NCBI GenBank assembly: GCA_016935665.1
Contig: JAFGQN010000043.1
Span: forward strand, 49,427-113,426
Reading direction: 5' to 3'
DNA: 64,000 nt
Origin: Deltaproteobacteria bacterium
GTDB taxonomy: Bacteria; Myxococcota_A; Polyangia; JAAYKL01
Part shown: one piece after another, positions 55,945 to 64,000 of the stretch
Numbering within the stretch: the first letter of the stretch is position 1
How the letters are laid out: every line of letters begins with the position of its first letter
Program-made: the position numbers and the translations under genes
Notes under the pieces: generated by a model
The model's database searches: none
What the model saw: only the letters and a program-made list of their open reading frames with translations
Told to the model about the DNA's origin: nothing

Positions 55945-57074
55945 ACATTCAGAGTGTTCCATCTCCCAGCTTTGTTATCGACACCGACGTGTTGCGTCGC
56001 AATCTGAAGCTGCTTAAAGAGGTGCGGGACGCCACAGGGATTCAGATACTGTTTGCACAGAAATCGTTTGCCACCTTTGCGGTGTATCCCATTATTTCGG
56101 ATGTGCTCGACGGTGTGTGTGCCAGCGGATTGTGGGAAGCCCGTCTGGGCAGTGAAAAGTTCGATGGTGCTGTACACACATACAGTCCGGCCTATCGCGA
56201 TGATGAAATCGACGAAATATTTCGCCTCAGTCATACGGTAATATTCAATTCGGCCAGCCAGCTTTCACGGTTTCGAGACACCATTTTGCAGTATCGGCCC
56301 AACACCCAAATCGGTATTCGAATCAACCCGGAGTGCTCTGTCACCGAGACCGCGCTGTATGACCCCTGTGCGCCCAATTCAAGGTTGGGTATCCGATACG
56401 CTGATGTGTCGGCGGTGGACTGGCCCCTGGTGGACGGCATCCATTTTCACGCTCTTTGCGAACAAACTTCTTTCGCATTGGAAAAGGTGCTTAAACGCGT
56501 TGAAATTCGATTTGGCGATGTGATCGACAGAGTGCATTGGCTGAACATGGGGGGTGGCCACTTTATCACCCAGGCCAACTATGATGTGGCGCATTTCATC
56601 CAGGTGGTAAACGATTTTAAACTGCGGCATCCGCACCTGCAATTGGTCATTGAGCCCGGAGGCGCGGTGGTGCTCAACGCCGGCATCCTTGTGGCAACGG
56701 TGCTGGATATTCTGCCAGGGGATCCGCCAAATGCAATTCTCGATATTTCGTGCACCTGTCACACTCCCGATGTGCTGGAAATGCCGTATCGCCCCGGCGT
56801 AATGAACGAAGTGCCCCTGGAAACGGCGTCACACACGTATCGACTGGGCGGCGTCTCCTGCCTGGCCGGCGATCAGTTTGGGGTATACGGTTTCAGCGAA
56901 CCACTCAGTCCTTCGAAACGTATCGCGTTTTTGGATATGGCTCAGTACTCGATTGTAAAAACAACCATGTTTAACGGTGTGAGGCACCCCGCCATTGTGG
57001 TATATCACAGCGACTCAAATACATTTGAGACTGTGCGAACATTTTCATACGACGATTTTAAAAACCGCCTCTAG
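55923..57074 (+). CDS. nspC: carboxynorspermidine decarboxylase
   Basis: 383 residues of the PLP alanine-racemase-fold decarboxylase family. PLP lysine in ILFAQKSFATF (Lys 47), CASGLWEARLG, GIRINPECS, WLNMGGGHFITQANYD, IEPGGAVVL, and the late DISCTCHTPDVLEMPYRP with the Cys and Asp of the active site. It decarboxylates carboxynorspermidine/carboxyspermidine to (nor)spermidine. The start is taken as TTG 55923, which overlaps the previous stop by 22 bases; no ATG lies between there and the conserved N-terminus. The overlap implies translational coupling. Confidence 0.93.
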   Translation: MLESGRIDIQSVPSPSFVIDTDVLRRNLKLLKEVRDATGIQILFAQKSFATFAVYPIISDVLDGVCASGLWEARLGSEKFDGAVHTYSPAYRDDEIDEIFRLSHTVIFNSASQLSRFRDTILQYRPNTQIGIRINPECSVTETALYDPCAPNSRLGIRYADVSAVDWPLVDGIHFHALCEQTSFALEKVLKRVEIRFGDVIDRVHWLNMGGGHFITQANYDVAHFIQVVNDFKLRHPHLQLVIEPGGAVVLNAGILVATVLDILPGDPPNAILDISCTCHTPDVLEMPYRPGVMNEVPLETASHTYRLGGVSCLAGDQFGVYGFSEPLSPSKRIAFLDMAQYSIVKTTMFNGVRHPAIVVYHSDSNTFETVRTFSYDDFKNRL

Positions 57075-57080
57075 CGGTTT
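57062..57080 (+). other. intercistronic hairpin over the nspC stop
   Basis: AAACCGC, loop ctcta, GCGGTTT: a perfect 7-bp stem containing the nspC stop codon, 22 bases before the speA ATG. No T run follows, so it may protect or modulate the junction rather than terminate. Confidence 0.4.
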
Positions 57081-57101
57081 CAACCCATAAAGGATTTGCC
57101 C

Positions 57102-59033
57102 ATGAGTTCTCCCAAAGATGAATCCACCGCAAAAAAATGGAATTTCCAGGATTCCGCAAGGCTGTACAATATTGACAACTGGAGCAATGGCTATTTCGCA
57201 GTCAATTCCCAGGGAGAAGTGATCGTTCGCGCCCCGGTGGGCGAGAGCCGTCTGGAAGAAGTGTCACTGGTGGAAATCGTCACTGGTCTGCAGGAGCGCG
57301 GACTGGAGATGCCCGTGATGCTCCGTATGGAAAACCTGGTGGATGCCCGCATACGCGAACTCAACGAATCGTTCCGAAAAGCGATAAAAGCGGCGAAATA
57401 CAAAGGTGAATACCGAGGGGCTTTTCCTGTTAAAGTCAATCAGCAGTATCATGTGATTTCCGAAATCGTCCGTTTTGGCAAGCGATACCACCATGGTCTG
57501 GAAGTGGGCAGCAAGGCGGAGCTGCTCATCGCGCTGTCAATTATGGATGATAGGGAAAGCCTTGTCATTTGCAATGGCTACAAGGATAGGGAGTTTATTG
57601 ATTTGGCGCTGCAGGCGCGGATTCTGGGATACAAATGTTTCTTTGTGGTTGAAAATCCATCCGAAATCCCGCTCATTATTAGTCGTTCGAAAGAAATGAA
57701 TGTGGAGCCCATGATTGGCACGCGCCTGAAACTGGCCACAAAAGTGGAAGGACACTGGAGTGAGGATAGCGGCGACCGCAGTTTGTTTGGTTTGAATATC
57801 AAGCAGCTGATTCAGGTGGTTGACATGCTCAAGGAAGCCAATCTACTGCACTGTTTCCAGCTGGTCCATTTTCATCTGGGTTCACAGATTCCCAACATTC
57901 GCAATATTCGGCAGGGGCTGCTCGAAGCCTGCCGGTACTATATCGATTTATGCAACGAAGGCGCGCCGTTGCAGTATCTGGATATCGGGGGCGGCCTGGC
58001 GGTGGATTACAACGGCACATACAGCACCGACGGTCACAGCCGCAACTACAATATTCAGGAATACTGCGCCGACGTGGTGGAAGCCATCCAGGAATCGCTG
58101 GACGAATACGGTCTGGCGCATCCCACCATTATCAGCGAATCCGGCCGCGCCACAGTCGCCCATACCGCCGTATTATTGTTCAACGTTTTGGATGTGACAC
58201 GGTTTCAGGCGGAACCTGTCCCCGATTCGCTGCCGGAGGACACTCCTGAGCCTATCTTGAACCTGTTGGACGTAACTCGTACAGTGATGCCTGGGCGGAT
58301 TCAGGAATGTTACAACGACGTGATGCATTATCGAACCCTCGTCAGAGACCTGTTCGCCCGGGGCGAAATCAATCTGCGCACGGTTGCCGTCGCCGACAAT
58401 CTGTACCTCAACGCGTTGCAGCAGATTGTGGCCCAGATGGGCACCCTCAAGCGTATTCCACCGGAAATCGAAAGCTTACCGGAGCAACTGGCCGACATTT
58501 ATTATGCCAATTTCAGCGTTTTCCAGTCGCTGCCGGACGCTTGGGCCATCAATCAGGTATTTCCAGTAATGCCCATCCATCGGCTGAACGAAGAGCCCAC
58601 CCAACAGGCCGTCATTGCCGATATTACCTGCGATTGCGACGGGAAATTGCGAAATTTTTCGCACATTGATGATAACTCCACCACCATCCCCCTGCATTTG
58701 CTGGAAGCAGATAACGATTACTACATTGGCGTATTCCTTGTGGGTGCATATCAGGAAACGCTGGGAGATCTGCACAATCTCTTTGGCGATCCCAATATTG
58801 CCAGCATTCGTGTAAATGAGGACCGCACCTTTGATTTGGTTCATGAATTCGAAGGGGACAGCATATCCGATGTCCTCACCTATGTGGAATACGACCCACA
58901 GCATCTCTTTCAGGTGTTTCGCAAAAAGGCAGAACGCGCCGTTAAAGATGGTCGTATCAGTGTCCAACAGCGACAGCAAATGATTCGATTGTTTGAAGAG
59001 AGTCTCAGGGGATATACCTACTTTGAAAAGTAG
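57102..59033 (+). CDS. speA: biosynthetic arginine decarboxylase
   Basis: 643 residues, the full SpeA length. N-terminal WSNGYFAVNSQGEVIVRA, PLP lysine in GAFPVKVNQQ (Lys 111), HHGLEVGSKAEL, FHLGSQIPNIRNI, YLDIGGGLAVDY, ISESGRATVAH, ADITCDCDGKL and the final YFEK. It converts arginine to agmatine, the first step of the plant/bacterial route to putrescine; agmatine ureohydrolase genes are not visible. With the two upstream genes it gives arginine to agmatine and putrescine to spermidine without S-adenosylmethionine decarboxylase. aaagga lies seven bases before ATG 57102. Confidence 0.96.
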   Translation: MSSPKDESTAKKWNFQDSARLYNIDNWSNGYFAVNSQGEVIVRAPVGESRLEEVSLVEIVTGLQERGLEMPVMLRMENLVDARIRELNESFRKAIKAAKYKGEYRGAFPVKVNQQYHVISEIVRFGKRYHHGLEVGSKAELLIALSIMDDRESLVICNGYKDREFIDLALQARILGYKCFFVVENPSEIPLIISRSKEMNVEPMIGTRLKLATKVEGHWSEDSGDRSLFGLNIKQLIQVVDMLKEANLLHCFQLVHFHLGSQIPNIRNIRQGLLEACRYYIDLCNEGAPLQYLDIGGGLAVDYNGTYSTDGHSRNYNIQEYCADVVEAIQESLDEYGLAHPTIISESGRATVAHTAVLLFNVLDVTRFQAEPVPDSLPEDTPEPILNLLDVTRTVMPGRIQECYNDVMHYRTLVRDLFARGEINLRTVAVADNLYLNALQQIVAQMGTLKRIPPEIESLPEQLADIYYANFSVFQSLPDAWAINQVFPVMPIHRLNEEPTQQAVIADITCDCDGKLRNFSHIDDNSTTIPLHLLEADNDYYIGVFLVGAYQETLGDLHNLFGDPNIASIRVNEDRTFDLVHEFEGDSISDVLTYVEYDPQHLFQVFRKKAERAVKDGRISVQQRQQMIRLFEESLRGYTYFEK

Positions 59034-59051
59034 GCCAACCAGCCGGAAAAA

Positions 59052-60014
59052 TTACTTCTGAACGGGTTGTTTCACAATCGGTTTACGGACGGGGATGGGT
59101 TTCACCGGCTCTTTTTTTATCGGAGTTCGTTCCACCTTTTTGGCCTCATCTTTTTTCTCGTCTCTGGTCACATCCTTTTTATTGTCTTTTTTAACCTTGC
59201 CAATTTTAGGACGCAGAATGCGGACTTTTTTAACTTTCTTCAATTTGTCGATATTGTCTTTAAGGTCTTTGTCAGCTGCATCGGCGCCAATATCCTCTTT
59301 TTCGAGTTTCTCCGCATCTTTCAGCACAGGCGTGCCGGCGCAGTATCGGGCGATATTTCCTTTCAACGCGCGGATTCTATTTAACAGGGCGTTGCCTTTG
59401 CCACGCAATTGGGCCACGTCGCCTTTCAATTTGTTCAACTCAGCGTTCAAATCATTAATAGCTTTCTGATCCGCATTCCAGTCGGAAAAAATCTTGTTGC
59501 ATTGATCAATGGTCGGCTGAGGGGTTTCACCGGCAACCAGAGCGTCACACCCCAGTTTGGCATAATTGGCTTCGTACCCGTCCACCTTTTTCTCCAGAAC
59601 GGCGACCTCTGCCACTTTGGCGCCAATCTGCCCACGAAGTTTTCCCATTTCTCCTCTTAATTCATTGAATTCTTTCTGGTATTCGGCCAGCTGTTTTTTA
59701 AATTCATCGCAGCGTTCCACATTGGCACACGCCGCGGCCGCTTCGCGTTTGGCCTTGGCAATGTCGCCTTTCAGCTTCCCGGCTTCACCGTTTTTAATGG
59801 CTTTTTCGGTGGTCAGGGCTCTGATTTGCTTTTCCAGGGCGTCAATTTTATTGTCGATGTCCTTGATTTTGTTCTCGTTGTCTTTCAGCTTGTTTTCCAA
59901 ATCCCCCACCGCATTTTTCTTTTGATCGCATACCTGCTGTGCGGTGTTGGCCAGGGCACTGGCGGAAACCAAAGTGACTGCTAAAAGACCAATAATGAAG
60001 CTCATCCGATTCAT
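59052..60014 (-). CDS. periplasmic coiled-coil protein with basic Pro/Lys tail
   Basis: 320 residues: signal peptide MNRMSFIIGLLAVTLVSASALA, then long heptad coiled coils (LENKLKDNENKIKDIDNKID, ELNKLKGDVAQLRGKGN) with cysteines at helix breaks (VCDQKKN, ACANVERC, LGCDAL, DQCNK), and a very basic tail of K, P, R and V. No enzymatic motif. It may bind peptidoglycan or act as a structural spacer; the family is not recognised. aaggaggag fixes the ATG at 60014. Confidence 0.7.
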   Translation of the reverse strand: MNRMSFIIGLLAVTLVSASALANTAQQVCDQKKNAVGDLENKLKDNENKIKDIDNKIDALEKQIRALTTEKAIKNGEAGKLKGDIAKAKREAAAACANVERCDEFKKQLAEYQKEFNELRGEMGKLRGQIGAKVAEVAVLEKKVDGYEANYAKLGCDALVAGETPQPTIDQCNKIFSDWNADQKAINDLNAELNKLKGDVAQLRGKGNALLNRIRALKGNIARYCAGTPVLKDAEKLEKEDIGADAADKDLKDNIDKLKKVKKVRILRPKIGKVKKDNKKDVTRDEKKDEAKKVERTPIKKEPVKPIPVRKPIVKQPVQK

Positions 60015-60173
60015 GACTCCTCCTTGTGTGTTGTTTTCCTGTTGGGGCAGTATAGACCCAGCCATGGCTGAATGCCAGTTCCCATTTGGCAGGAAAGCTC
60101 AAAAAATACTCAATCTGCAAAAAATAAACATACTAAGTGTATAAAATCACTCGGTAAAAAGAGAAAGATGCCC

Positions 60174-60968
60174 TCAAACGGCAACAAAAGAAACATTCAA
60201 CTCGCGACACAATTTTGCCACCTCGTTCTTCTCAATAATCAAAACCGCTCCCGCCTCAACCGCAATGGCGCCAATTCTCTTGCGATGCGCCATCCACACC
60301 GTATCCGGGCCCACCGTCGGAATATCGAATCGCATATCCTGCGCCGCTTTTTTCATTTTTATCAACACGGCGCCCACTCCCGGTGTCCGTGCCAGCAAAT
60401 CGTTCGTGCCTCGGCGTGATTCATATTTCACTCCGCGCTCCCCAAAAACAGTGATCGCCTGCCCCCGATCGTCCTGAACAAAGGAACGGCATTCTCTAAG
60501 ACCACGTTCGATGAGCCGAGCGGTGGCATCATTCGGCACTGGCCCAAATACATCGTCGCTTTGGGCAAACCAGGTGTGAATCCAGGGGGCAGCACTCACA
60601 ATGGATACCCCCCGTTTTTCAAACAAATTCGCAATATATCGCAGTTTCCAGTCATCGCCGTTAATAAGCATCAGCGGCAGTGCCAAAAGCAGCGCCCAAT
60701 CCGGTTTCAAAAAACGCCGCCCCCAATGCCAGCTGACAGCACCCGCCATAATTGCATTGGAGGCTCCGACATCTGTCAAAAAAGCGCTCGCCGCCCCCAC
60801 CTGGCCCAGCTTAAACTCTCCAAATGAGCACTGCGGAAAATCAGATGAAGACGCATGACCGGCGATACCGGCGACCGCCACCGGCACGCCGCACCGGCGC
60901 AATTTCTGGCAAAGCAACACGGGATATTGGCCAAGGCCCGCAATCACACCGATAGGAGGCTCACTCAT
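60174..60968 (-). CDS. lpxI: UDP-2,3-diacylglucosamine pyrophosphatase LpxI
   Basis: 264 residues matching LpxI (DUF1009): IGVIAGLGQYPVLLCQKL, FGEFKLGQVGAASAFL, DALLLALPLMLINGDD-like text, GPVPNDATARLIERGLR, GQAITVFGERGVKYESRRGTN and VDIPTVGPDT-like FDIPTVGPDTVW. It hydrolyses UDP-2,3-diacylglucosamine to lipid X in lipid A synthesis, replacing LpxH. Its ATG overlaps the lpxA stop by four bases. The frame upstream of 60968 stays open into lpxA but is only a shadow. Confidence 0.92.
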   Translation of the reverse strand: MSEPPIGVIAGLGQYPVLLCQKLRRCGVPVAVAGIAGHASSSDFPQCSFGEFKLGQVGAASAFLTDVGASNAIMAGAVSWHWGRRFLKPDWALLLALPLMLINGDDWKLRYIANLFEKRGVSIVSAAPWIHTWFAQSDDVFGPVPNDATARLIERGLRECRSFVQDDRGQAITVFGERGVKYESRRGTNDLLARTPGVGAVLIKMKKAAQDMRFDIPTVGPDTVWMAHRKRIGAIAVEAGAVLIIEKNEVAKLCRELNVSFVAV

Positions 60969-61783
60969 CGGGTGACGCCGCGCGGCAGTTGTTCCAAAAA
61001 GGCGAAGAGACGCAACGCTTCCGGCGTCTTGATACCGGAATTTCGAAATGATTCCATAATATTGGACAATGGTGTCTCTCGTTTTTTCAGGGCACGAATA
61101 ATTCGCTTGATTTCCAGCCTCGCGGCCCCCGAAAAATCCCGTCTGGCAATTCCCACACGATTTACGCCCTTTAAAACCGCGCGATTCCCGGCCACCATCG
61201 CAAAAGGCGGCACATCTTTTTCGAGCATGGCTCCTGCGGCCAGCATAGCGGATTCGCCGATGCGCACAAAGGACGCCACCGCCACCATTCCACCAAACAC
61301 CGCGAAATCCTGCACCTGCACGTGCCCCGCCAATGTGGCGCCGTTGGCCATCACCACGCGATTGCCAATAATACAGTCGTGGGCGATATGACAATAGGCC
61401 ATTACCAGATTATCATCACCAATAACTGTCCGGCCGCCACCATGCACCGTTCCGCGGCCCACGGTGACGTGTTCGCGAAAACTGTTGCGATGCCCAATGA
61501 CAAGCTCTGTGGGTTCTCCCCGATGCCGCAAATCCTGCGGTGCTCCGCCAATACAGGCAAAGGGATGCACTTCGTTGCCGTCTCCCAGCAGGGTCGGCCC
61601 CATCACCACACCGTGGGGATGCACCACGCATTGTCTTCCCAGCGTCACGCCTGGACCGATAACGGCATACGCGCCCACCTTGCACCCCTCACCGATAACC
61701 GCATCGGGATGCACCGACGCCAGTACATCGATTTCAGCGTGCGTAATCGCTTCTTTTTTCAGTAGTGTCAGATTTGCTCCCAT
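60965..61783 (-). CDS. lpxA: UDP-N-acetylglucosamine acyltransferase
   Basis: 272 residues of left-handed beta helix with hexapeptide repeats: HPDAVIGEGCKVGAYAVIGP, GVVMGPTLLGDGN, and the LpxA-specific GGAPQDLRHRGEPTELVIGH and YCHIAHDCIIGN. The catalytic His is His 135, equivalent to His 125 of E. coli. The C-terminal helices (IKRIIRALKKRETPLSNIM) complete the fold. It transfers a hydroxyacyl chain to UDP-GlcNAc, the first step of lipid A synthesis, and forms an operon with lpxI. aggcgga precedes the ATG. Confidence 0.96.
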   Translation of the reverse strand: MGANLTLLKKEAITHAEIDVLASVHPDAVIGEGCKVGAYAVIGPGVTLGRQCVVHPHGVVMGPTLLGDGNEVHPFACIGGAPQDLRHRGEPTELVIGHRNSFREHVTVGRGTVHGGGRTVIGDDNLVMAYCHIAHDCIIGNRVVMANGATLAGHVQVQDFAVFGGMVAVASFVRIGESAMLAAGAMLEKDVPPFAMVAGNRAVLKGVNRVGIARRDFSGAARLEIKRIIRALKKRETPLSNIMESFRNSGIKTPEALRLFAFLEQLPRGVTR

Positions 61784-61952
61784 AAATTATTCCGCCTCGC
61801 TGGGCGCCGAGCATAGCGCCATCGCCTGCAATTGTCGAGACTGCAGATGCAGGGTTCGGCTTAAAAAAAATATCAATTTGCATCCCCGATTTTTTGCCAC
61901 CCCTCCCCCCGCCAACGCCTCTTAAACACAGAGATTAAAAATGGAGACAGAT

Positions 61953-62534
61953 ATGACATCGCTAAAAATATTGAAATCAGTAGAAGAGTACAACGCGTTG
62001 ATTGAAGGCAGTCAGAATACGGCGGTACTGGCGTTCCTCAGCAAAAACTCCACCAGAAGCATGGAAGCCGAGCTGATTCTCACCCGCCTGGCAGAGCAGA
62101 GCGGCACTCCCATCTGGGGCGTAAACATATCGGAAACTCGGGAGATTCACCCGTTGCTGGCGGTAAATCAGGTACCCACCGTGGTGACCATTCGAAACGG
62201 CGCGCTGATTAAAAAGGTGGTTGGACTGCAAAACGAAGGAACCTATCGCAAACTGCTTGGCCACGCCCCCCGGCTTCGGGAAGACGGTACCGAGGCTGCG
62301 CCTCTGCGGGTGACGGTGTACACAACGCGCACCTGTCCCCACTGCACCACCGTTAAAAATCATCTCAAACGCAAAGGAGTGCCGTTTAAAGAAGTGGACG
62401 TGAGTCGGGATGCCCAGGCGGCGTCAAAGCTGCAGCGACGCACCGGCCAAACCGGCGTTCCACAGACTGACATCAACGGCACATTTGTGCTGGGCGCCAA
62501 CATCCCGCAAATCAACAAACTCATCGGAATATAG
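61953..62534 (+). CDS. thioredoxin-fold/glutaredoxin fusion
   Basis: 193 residues in two domains. Residues 1-110 have a thioredoxin fold (cis-Pro in NQVPTVVTI) but the CxxC position reads KNSTRSM, so that half is redox-dead. Residues 118-193 are a glutaredoxin with active site CPHC (128-131) in TTRTCPHCTTVKNHL and the GVPQTDINGTFVLG glutathione loop. The dead domain may bind a partner. ATG 61953 follows ggaga. It is probably co-transcribed with groES. Confidence 0.85.
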   Translation: MTSLKILKSVEEYNALIEGSQNTAVLAFLSKNSTRSMEAELILTRLAEQSGTPIWGVNISETREIHPLLAVNQVPTVVTIRNGALIKKVVGLQNEGTYRKLLGHAPRLREDGTEAAPLRVTVYTTRTCPHCTTVKNHLKRKGVPFKEVDVSRDAQAASKLQRRTGQTGVPQTDINGTFVLGANIPQINKLIGI

Positions 62535-62557
62535 CTGAATAATACAAGGAGTTTACC

Positions 62558-62839
62558 ATGATGAGCATCCAACCCCTGTCCGGAAACGTCCTCATCCAAC
62601 CGGTTTTAGCCGAAACCGTTAGCGCTGGTGGCATTATCATTCCCGATGCGGCCAAAGAAAAACCCAGCCAGGGTGTGATTAAAGCCCTGGCGGCAGACGC
62701 GTCAGACGAAGTCAGCGTAGGCGATAAAGTGATATACAAAAAGTTTGGGGGAACCGCCATCTCCCACGAAGGCGAAGACTACCTCATCGTGCCCGACACC
62801 GACCTCCTGGCCAAATTCGTCGAAGGCGACGCCATCTGA
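62558..62839 (+). CDS. groES: co-chaperonin GroES
   Basis: 93 residues: PLSGNVLIQPVLAETVSAGGIIIPDAA, with the mobile loop SAGGIIIPD, then GVIKALAAD, VGDKVIYKKFGGTAI and DYLIVPDTDLLAKF. It caps GroEL. The usual downstream groEL is missing: the next gene is a sulfatase. aaggag lies six bases before the ATG. Confidence 0.93.
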   Translation: MMSIQPLSGNVLIQPVLAETVSAGGIIIPDAAKEKPSQGVIKALAADASDEVSVGDKVIYKKFGGTAISHEGEDYLIVPDTDLLAKFVEGDAI

Positions 62840-62860
62840 TTCAGAAGCCGTCGTCCCGAT

Positions 62861-63883
62861 GTGCACTGGGCGCACACGCCGGGGCGCCCCCACACAATAT
62901 TTCACGATTCCAGGGGCAGACCCGTTTTTTTCTACTTTATAATCGGAATGGTCGGTGTTGGCTGTCACGATGATGTAAAGACTGTAATTGACTCTTCCCC
63001 ATCAGCACACCCTGAACTGAATGCAACTCCCAACGTGATTTTCATTCTGGCGGATGATTTGGGATGGATGGATGTGTCCGTATATGGTTCGGATTTGTAC
63101 GAGACACCCGCTATAGACAGTCTTGCCCAGACAGCGGTTCGTTTCACTAATGCATACGCGGCCAGCCCGCTTTGCTCCCCGACACGGGCGAGCATTCTCA
63201 CCGGTCAGGAGGTTGGACGATTACGTCTGATAAAACCTTTAGTATATGGCCAGATGGAGCCGGTGCTTCTGAATCCCAGGGAAACGGACCATGCACGGGA
63301 AATTGCCAAAGCGACGGTTCCTCAATCGCGAAATAGACTCCCCAACACATATGTGACATTTGCCGAAGTCTTAAAAGAACACGGCTATGCCACCGCGTTC
63401 ATGGGGAAATGGCATTTGGGCGCGGATCCATATATTCCCGAGAACCAGGGATTCGATTATGTGGTGGGGGGCAGAGAGGACCCCGGCCCGCCACCGCCCG
63501 GTCATTATTTTGCCCCATGGAGTTTAGACACTTTGCCCAATGTGCAGGATGGGACGCACATCTCCGATGTATTGACAGATTCAGCGATTCAATTTGTAAA
63601 AAATAATCAGACCAGGCCGTTTCTGCTTTGTTTGTGGTATTACGACGTCCACACTCCGTTGCAGGCCAAAGGTGCACTGGATGTATTCAAGCACACAGAA
63701 ATGGGAACCCGAAAACGCGGTATCGTTTGTTGCGCAACACGATCAGCAGTGGCATCTCTACAGTATTCCGATAAGACTGGCAGAACGGGTTTTAAAGCTG
63801 CGAATTCATCCGTCCAAAGGTGCTGGTCAGGTAGAAATAAAAAATGTGCGGCTCTCGTCGAGCGATGGTCACCTGCTTCGTGA
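62861..63883 (+). pseudogene. sulfatase lipoprotein, 3' half replaced
   Basis: A lipoprotein signal (FFYFIIGMVGVGC, Cys 35) precedes a type I sulfatase domain: NVIFILADDLGWMDVSVYG with the metal Asp pair, and ASPLCSPTRASILTG with the Cys 105 that is converted to formylglycine. TAFMGKWHLG and YYDVHTPLQAKG follow. Family similarity ends at about 63680, some 270 residues in, where 450-550 are usual. The remaining frame (TRKRGIVCCATRS) is unlike a sulfatase because another gene's tail, in a different frame, occupies the DNA. The C-terminal substrate-binding subdomain is lost, so activity is doubtful. GTG 62861 is an uncertain start. Confidence 0.75.
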
Positions 63884-63899
63884 TTGGCCATTGTATTGA
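63690..63899 (+). pseudogene. C-terminal remnant of an unrelated gene
   Basis: In the frame shifted relative to the sulfatase, the sequence reads DQQWHLYSIPIRLAERVLKL, then LRIHPSKGAGQVEIKNVRLS and LLRDWPLY with a stop at 63899. That is the style of a short beta-sandwich tail found at the end of some surface-polysaccharide proteins (RIxPxxxxGxxxIxxxxL). It has no start and no N-terminal domain. The junction with the sulfatase lies near 63680-63700. Confidence 0.45.
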
Positions 63900-63922
63900 T
63901 GACGGATACAATCACGTCTGTT

Positions 63923-64000
63923 CAATACTGGCGGGGTGTAACCCTGAAACTGATCGAATCCAGATGCCCATTCAAGCTCTTGATTTGAATCTGAGTCATA
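63923..64000 (-). CDS. possible C-terminus of a gene entering from the right edge
   Basis: Reading leftward from the edge, one minus-strand frame gives IQIKSLNGHLDSISFRVTPR and stops at 63923. The beta-strand character is plausible for a secreted protein tail, but only about 25 residues are visible, so this is a weak call. Confidence 0.3.

Noticed and set aside
60969..61394. N-terminal extension of LpxI
   Set aside because: The text is a frame-shifted reading of lpxA; LpxI homology begins exactly at the ATG at 60968.
1..64000. tRNA, rRNA, tmRNA or known riboswitch genes
   Set aside because: No T-loop consensus with a matching acceptor stem or other conserved RNA core was found by eye on either strand; tRNAscan-SE and Infernal would settle it.

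Overview
The window looks like a chromosome segment of an uncultured, Myxococcota-like Gram-negative bacterium. Direct signs are secreted lipoproteins with long Asp/Ser/Thr linkers, a Myxococcus-type cysteine-rich repeat, several Hanks-type Ser/Thr kinases, an FHA-sigma54 activator, lipid A genes (lpxA, lpxI) and a class I lysyl-tRNA synthetase. The phylum call is inference; no rRNA or tRNA gene was found.

Region 1 (1-17.3 kb) is accessory and eroded. It starts with the 5' end of a polA-like gene leaving the left edge, then a 21-bp minisatellite. Carbohydrate-active secreted proteins follow (GH114-like, PL11 rhamnogalacturonan lyase, a GH9-like protein), with a frameshifted SdrD-type surface protein, a collagen-like lipoprotein, an HSL-type esterase and several wrecks: a D/S/T-linker lipoprotein, a ParA remnant, a RAYT (Y1) transposase pseudogene and a second truncated copy of that element abutting a transglutaminase-like toxin tail. 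The GH9-like protein has lost all three catalytic motifs.

Region 2 (17.3-28.5 kb) is conserved: leuCD, a membrane-anchored thioredoxin, a diguanylate cyclase, an M3 peptidase lipoprotein, and a PHP-domain protein translationally coupled to an L,D-transpeptidase.

Region 3 (28.5-40.1 kb) is a signalling island: three Ser/Thr kinases (one with a receiver-like N-terminus), an orphan TPR protein resembling the middle of the large kinase/ATPase/histidine-kinase fusion proteins, a PAS histidine kinase, a membrane TPR partner and an FHA-sigma54 activator.

Region 4 (40.7-54.3 kb) holds lysS (class I), a patatin lipase, a TerB-like/PPP phosphatase, lysine 2,3-aminomutase, an SH3 protein, MscS, a sodium:solute symporter, a DUF4097-like lipoprotein and a GH5 cellulase.

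Region 5 (54.4-64 kb) has a (nor)spermidine operon (carboxynorspermidine dehydrogenase, nspC, speA) preceded by a structured element with an intrinsic-terminator-like hairpin, then a coiled-coil periplasmic protein, lpxA-lpxI, a Trx-Grx fusion, an orphan groES and a sulfatase whose 3' half is replaced by another gene's tail.
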